NCBI GenBank assembly: GCA_902760345.1
Contig: CACWFY010000009.1
Location: forward strand, 1-64,000
Origin: an uncultured Bacteroidales bacterium
Lineage (GTDB): Bacteria > Bacteroidota > Bacteroidia > Bacteroidales > Bacteroidaceae
Direction of reading: 5' to 3'
DNA length: 64,000 nucleotides
The notes beneath the pieces are model-generated. The model was not told where the DNA came from, made no database searches, and saw only the letters and a program-made list of their open reading frames with translations. Below, one piece after another: positions 61,191 through 64,000 of the stretch. Each line of letters opens with the position of its first letter. Within the stretch, counting starts at the first letter, position 1. Both the position numbers and the translations under genes were made by a program.

Positions 61191-64000
61191 ATGAAAAATT
61201 TGAGACTGATGATGGCAGGGATGCTGTCGCTGTGGACAGTCACCCTGCTGGCTGTCGATTGTACCGTTAAGGGACAGATGGTAACCATACCTGTAACCCA
61301 TGTTAAGGCCAATGGCCCCCAAGTAGTGCGTCTGCAAGTGGTGAACGACCATATCATCCGAGTGCAGGCTACGTCGGAGGCTCAGCTTCCCACTAAGAAC
61401 CCTTCGCTGATCATCGTTCCTCAGCAGGCCAAGCCGCTGTTTACGGTGACCGATGGTGACGTCGTTCGTGTGAAAGCTGCCAAGGTGGAAGCCCGTGTCG
61501 AGAAAGCCTCTGGCCGTGTGACCTTCTATGATGCCAACGGACAGCTGCTGTTGCGCGAGGCAGAGCAGGGTAAGACGTTCAAACCCTTCCGTGTTCCCGA
61601 CCGCGAGATTGGCGTCGACGTGGCAAAGGTGCCGGAGTCGCAGCGTAATGGCTTGACGTGGCGCATGCTTTTCGACAGTCCTGACGATGAGGCGTTCTAC
61701 GGCTTGGGACAGCACCAGTCTGAAGAGCTGAATATGAAGGGTCGTAACGAGGACTTGTTCCAGTATAACACCAAGGTCAGCGTTCCCTTCGTGCTTTCCA
61801 ACAAGAACTATGGACTGCTGTGGGACTCGTACAGCTATTGCCGATGGGGTAATCCTGAGGAATACCTGCAGTTGAATCGTGCTTTCCGCCTCTACGACCG
61901 ACAGGGACGCGAAGGTCATCTGACAGGAACCTATACCGACAAAAACGGAAAACGCCTTGTGCGCAATGAGGATTCCCTCTATTATGAGTTCGATACACCG
62001 CAGGCATCTGAGCTGGCCCGTCGTACAGAGCCGGGAGGCATCAAGAATCTGCCGAAGGGCTTTGACCTGAATGGCGCTACTGTCGTCTACGAGGGCTTCA
62101 TCGAACCCCTTACCGCTCAGCTCTCACCCCTCACTCCTTACCATTTCATTCTCTACTATGCCGGCTATATCAAGGTGTATATCGATGGTCAGGAGGTGGT
62201 GCCCGAGCGCTGGCGTACTGCCTGGAATCCGAATACCTATAAGTTTGATGCGCCGTTGGCTCAGGGCCGTCGTTCCCAGTTGCGTGTCGAGTGGCGTCCC
62301 GATGGTGGTGTCAGCTATTGTGGTCTGCGTGTGGCGAAGCAGAACCCCGACCAGCAGAAGCTCTCTGTATGGAGCGAGATGGCGAAGGACATGGACTATT
62401 ACTTCATTGCCGGCGAGAATGCCGACGAGGTCATCAGCGGCTATCGTACGCTGACAGGTAAGGCTCCCGTCTATCCCAAGTGGGTGCTGGGCTTCTGGCA
62501 GAGTCGTGAGCGCTATAAGACCCAGGAGGAGATTCTGTCGACGCTGGGCGAGTTCCGCAAGCGCCAGATTCCCTGCGACAATATCGTGCAGGACTGGAAC
62601 TACTGGGTGGAGGATCAGTGGGGCTCCCATCAGTTTGAGGCTTCCCGCTTTCCTTCTCCCCAGCTGATGCTCGACAGCGTGCACCAGATGGGTGGCCGCT
62701 TTATGATTAGCGTATGGCCCAAGTTCTATTGCAATACCGACAACTACAAAGAACTCGACTCGCACGGCTGGATGTATCATCAGGCTGTGGTCGACGATAT
62801 TCACGACTGGGTGGGCCCAGGCTATGTGGGCTCGTTCTATGATGCCTATGATGCTGGTGCCCGTAAGATGTTCTGGCGCCAGATGGACGAGAACCTCTAC
62901 ACCGGCCTCGCCAAATCGTCGAATAGTAAATGGTCAAATAGTAAATGGTCAAATAGTAAATGGTCAAATAGTAAATTAATCGATGCCTGGTGGATGGACG
63001 CTTCAGAACCCAATGTCCGCGACTGTACGCCTATGTGGTATCGTAAGGCGCTTAGTGGTCCTACGGCTCTGGGCACGACGACGGAGTATTTCAATGCTTA
63101 TAGCATTGTCAATGCTGATGCAATCTATAACGGACAGCGTAACACTTGGAAACAAATAGTAAATAGTAAATCGTCAAATCGTCAATTGTCAGAGCCTCGT
63201 GTGTTCTTGCTGACGCGTAGCGGTTTTGCCGGTGAACAGCGTTATAGCACGGCAACCTGGAGTGGCGACATCGGCACGCGTTGGGAAGATATGCGTGCAC
63301 AGATGACGGCTGGTCTGAACTACTCCATGTCCGGTCTGCCTTTCTGGGGAATGGATCAGGGCGGATTCTGTGTGGAAAACCGTTATGTGCAGGCTCAAAG
63401 CATCTACGACCGTTCGGGTGTCGAGACTGAAGACCTGAAAGAGTGGCGCGAGCTACAGGCCCGTTGGAGCCAGTTCGGCTGCTTCATCCCTCTGTTCCGC
63501 GTACATGGTCAGTGGCCGTTGCGCGAAATCTGGAACATCGCTCCCGATAATCATCCCGCCTATCAGTCGTTTGTCTACTACGACAAGTTGCGTTATCGCC
63601 TCATGCCTTACCTCTATTCGATGGCTGGTTGGGTACATCTTCACGATTATACCATGATGCGTGGCTTGGTGATGGACTTTGGTGGCGACAAGGCTGTCGA
63701 GAATATCAAGGACCAGTGGATGTTTGGCCCTGCGCTGATGGCTTGTCCGGTAGGCTACTACAAAGCTCGCAACCGCAGCGTCTACTTCCCCCGGCAGACA
63801 GGATGGTATGACCTCTATACAGGCGAGAAAATCATCGACGCTGAGGCAGATTGTAAATCGTCAAATCGTCAAATGATAGTCGACGCCCCCTACGAGCGTA
63901 TCCCCGTCTTTGTGCGTGAGGGCAGCATCATTCCTTTCGGTCCTGAGATGCAGTACTCTGACGAGCGTCCTGCCGATCTCATCAATCTCTATGTCTATGC
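61191..64000 (+). CDS. GH31 glycosidase with PA14 insertion, probable alpha-xylosidase (3' end outside window)
   Basis: A secreted (signal MKNLRLMMAGMLSLWTVTLL) family-31 glycoside hydrolase, open to the window end. The galactose-mutarotase-like N-domain (DDEAFYGLGQH) is followed by a PA14-like insertion (about 299-380), as in xyloglucan alpha-xylosidases. The catalytic barrel has Asp603 in WWMDASEP (nucleophile) and Asp693 in ATWSGDIGTRW (acid/base). Four in-frame stretches match no family pattern: LTAQLSPLTPY, KSSNSK plus (WSNSK)3, IVNSKSSNRQLS and CKSSNRQM. They are encoded by short tandem repeats at 62111-62145, 62913-62972, 63154-63190 and 63855-63875. The catalytic residues are not disrupted. 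Confidence 0.92.
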   Translation, partial: MKNLRLMMAGMLSLWTVTLLAVDCTVKGQMVTIPVTHVKANGPQVVRLQVVNDHIIRVQATSEAQLPTKNPSLIIVPQQAKPLFTVTDGDVVRVKAAKVEARVEKASGRVTFYDANGQLLLREAEQGKTFKPFRVPDREIGVDVAKVPESQRNGLTWRMLFDSPDDEAFYGLGQHQSEELNMKGRNEDLFQYNTKVSVPFVLSNKNYGLLWDSYSYCRWGNPEEYLQLNRAFRLYDRQGREGHLTGTYTDKNGKRLVRNEDSLYYEFDTPQASELARRTEPGGIKNLPKGFDLNGATVVYEGFIEPLTAQLSPLTPYHFILYYAGYIKVYIDGQEVVPERWRTAWNPNTYKFDAPLAQGRRSQLRVEWRPDGGVSYCGLRVAKQNPDQQKLSVWSEMAKDMDYYFIAGENADEVISGYRTLTGKAPVYPKWVLGFWQSRERYKTQEEILSTLGEFRKRQIPCDNIVQDWNYWVEDQWGSHQFEASRFPSPQLMLDSVHQMGGRFMISVWPKFYCNTDNYKELDSHGWMYHQAVVDDIHDWVGPGYVGSFYDAYDAGARKMFWRQMDENLYTGLAKSSNSKWSNSKWSNSKWSNSKLIDAWWMDASEPNVRDCTPMWYRKALSGPTALGTTTEYFNAYSIVNADAIYNGQRNTWKQIVNSKSSNRQLSEPRVFLLTRSGFAGEQRYSTATWSGDIGTRWEDMRAQMTAGLNYSMSGLPFWGMDQGGFCVENRYVQAQSIYDRSGVETEDLKEWRELQARWSQFGCFIPLFRVHGQWPLREIWNIAPDNHPAYQSFVYYDKLRYRLMPYLYSMAGWVHLHDYTMMRGLVMDFGGDKAVENIKDQWMFGPALMACPVGYYKARNRSVYFPRQTGWYDLYTGEKIIDAEADCKSSNRQMIVDAPYERIPVFVREGSIIPFGPEMQYSDERPADLINLYVY
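62111..62145. repeat. Heptamer repeat inside GH31
   Basis: TACCGCT, CAGCTCT, CACCCCT, CACTCCT, TACCATT. It encodes LTAQLSPLTPYH in frame and is related to the CACCTCT repeat inside rsgA. Confidence 0.7.
62913..62972. repeat. Four tandem 15-base units inside GH31
   Basis: AAATCGTCGAATAGT once and AAATGGTCAAATAGT three times, each itself an 8+7 composite. They encode KSSNS and three KWSNS, 30 residues before the catalytic Asp segment ends. Confidence 0.9.
63154..63190. repeat. Second repeat of the AAATCGTC family inside GH31
   Basis: AAATAGT twice, AAATCGTC twice, then AATTGTC. In frame it adds IVNSKSSNRQLS between the barrel strands. Confidence 0.85.
63855..63875. repeat. Third repeat of the AAATCGTC family inside GH31
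   Basis: AAATCGTC twice and then AAATGATAG. In frame it adds KSSNRQM in the C-terminal beta domain, just before VDAPYERIPVFV. Confidence 0.8.

Overview
The window looks like a chromosomal segment from a Prevotella-type member of the Bacteroidales. The evidence is the promoter style (a -33 TTTG or TTG, about 20 bases, then a -7 TAnnTTTG next to many starts), near-absent Shine-Dalgarno sites, gene families typical of the group (GT117/DUF2723, DUF5686, PD-(D/E)XK AAA-ATPases, hybrid-sensor propellers, VanX-type dipeptidase, carboxynorspermidine dehydrogenase) and C-terminal tails of the type IX-like sorting kind. No phage or insertion-sequence genes are seen, so the segment is mostly native. It contains many small repeats.

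Layout. Positions 1-8.9 kb carry the 3' end of a 5S rRNA gene, an rRNA methyltransferase, DsbD, an L-cysteine desulfidase-like protein, DnaK, a secreted protein with a BamE/OmlA-like tail, and RecA. From 9 to 12.9 kb are carboxynorspermidine dehydrogenase, a small conserved protein, a VanX-like dipeptidase and a secreted protein. A 360-base imperfect inverted-repeat element (12.96-13.32 kb) precedes a two-gene pectin cassette (SGNH acetylesterase and PL1 pectate lyase). Then come MnmA, an aldose-epimerase-like protein, RsgA, Frr, and a tandem of PAS sensor kinases, the first of which has Tyr in place of the phospho-accepting His. A stray ATPase-domain remnant, NhaD and a PD-(D/E)XK ATPase follow.

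27-33.4 kb holds a 1859-residue secreted protein with three related beta-helix modules, two tiny membrane ORFs, a decayed copy of the big protein's C-terminus and a duplicated terminator, then a 500-base repeat cluster. 34-38.9 kb holds the most distinctive gene set: a secreted caspase-like protease, a secreted propeller/OmpA-like protein that shares an accessory module with it, and a coiled-coil lipoprotein. 39-50.7 kb is one long minus-strand run: RNA methyltransferase, DPP-IV-like peptidase, SerB, PurD, two membrane proteins, a GT117-type glycosyltransferase and a polysaccharide deacetylase. 50.8-56.8 kb is a tight plus-strand operon of a sensor kinase, a small ATP-grasp enzyme, a HAD hydrolase, a DUF5686-type outer-membrane protein and a nucleotidyltransferase. 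The window ends with a LacI regulator, a periplasmic-propeller sensor without a visible phospho-accepting His, and a GH31 glycosidase (likely alpha-xylosidase) that runs off the end.

Two themes stand out. First, the caspase/propeller/lipoprotein set resembles an envelope proteolytic module for which I know no described function. Second, tandem repeats of 7-9 bases, with a different unit at each site, sit at several gene junctions. The same kind of repeat is found in frame inside GH31 (four places) and RsgA (one place), where it adds non-family residues to the proteins.
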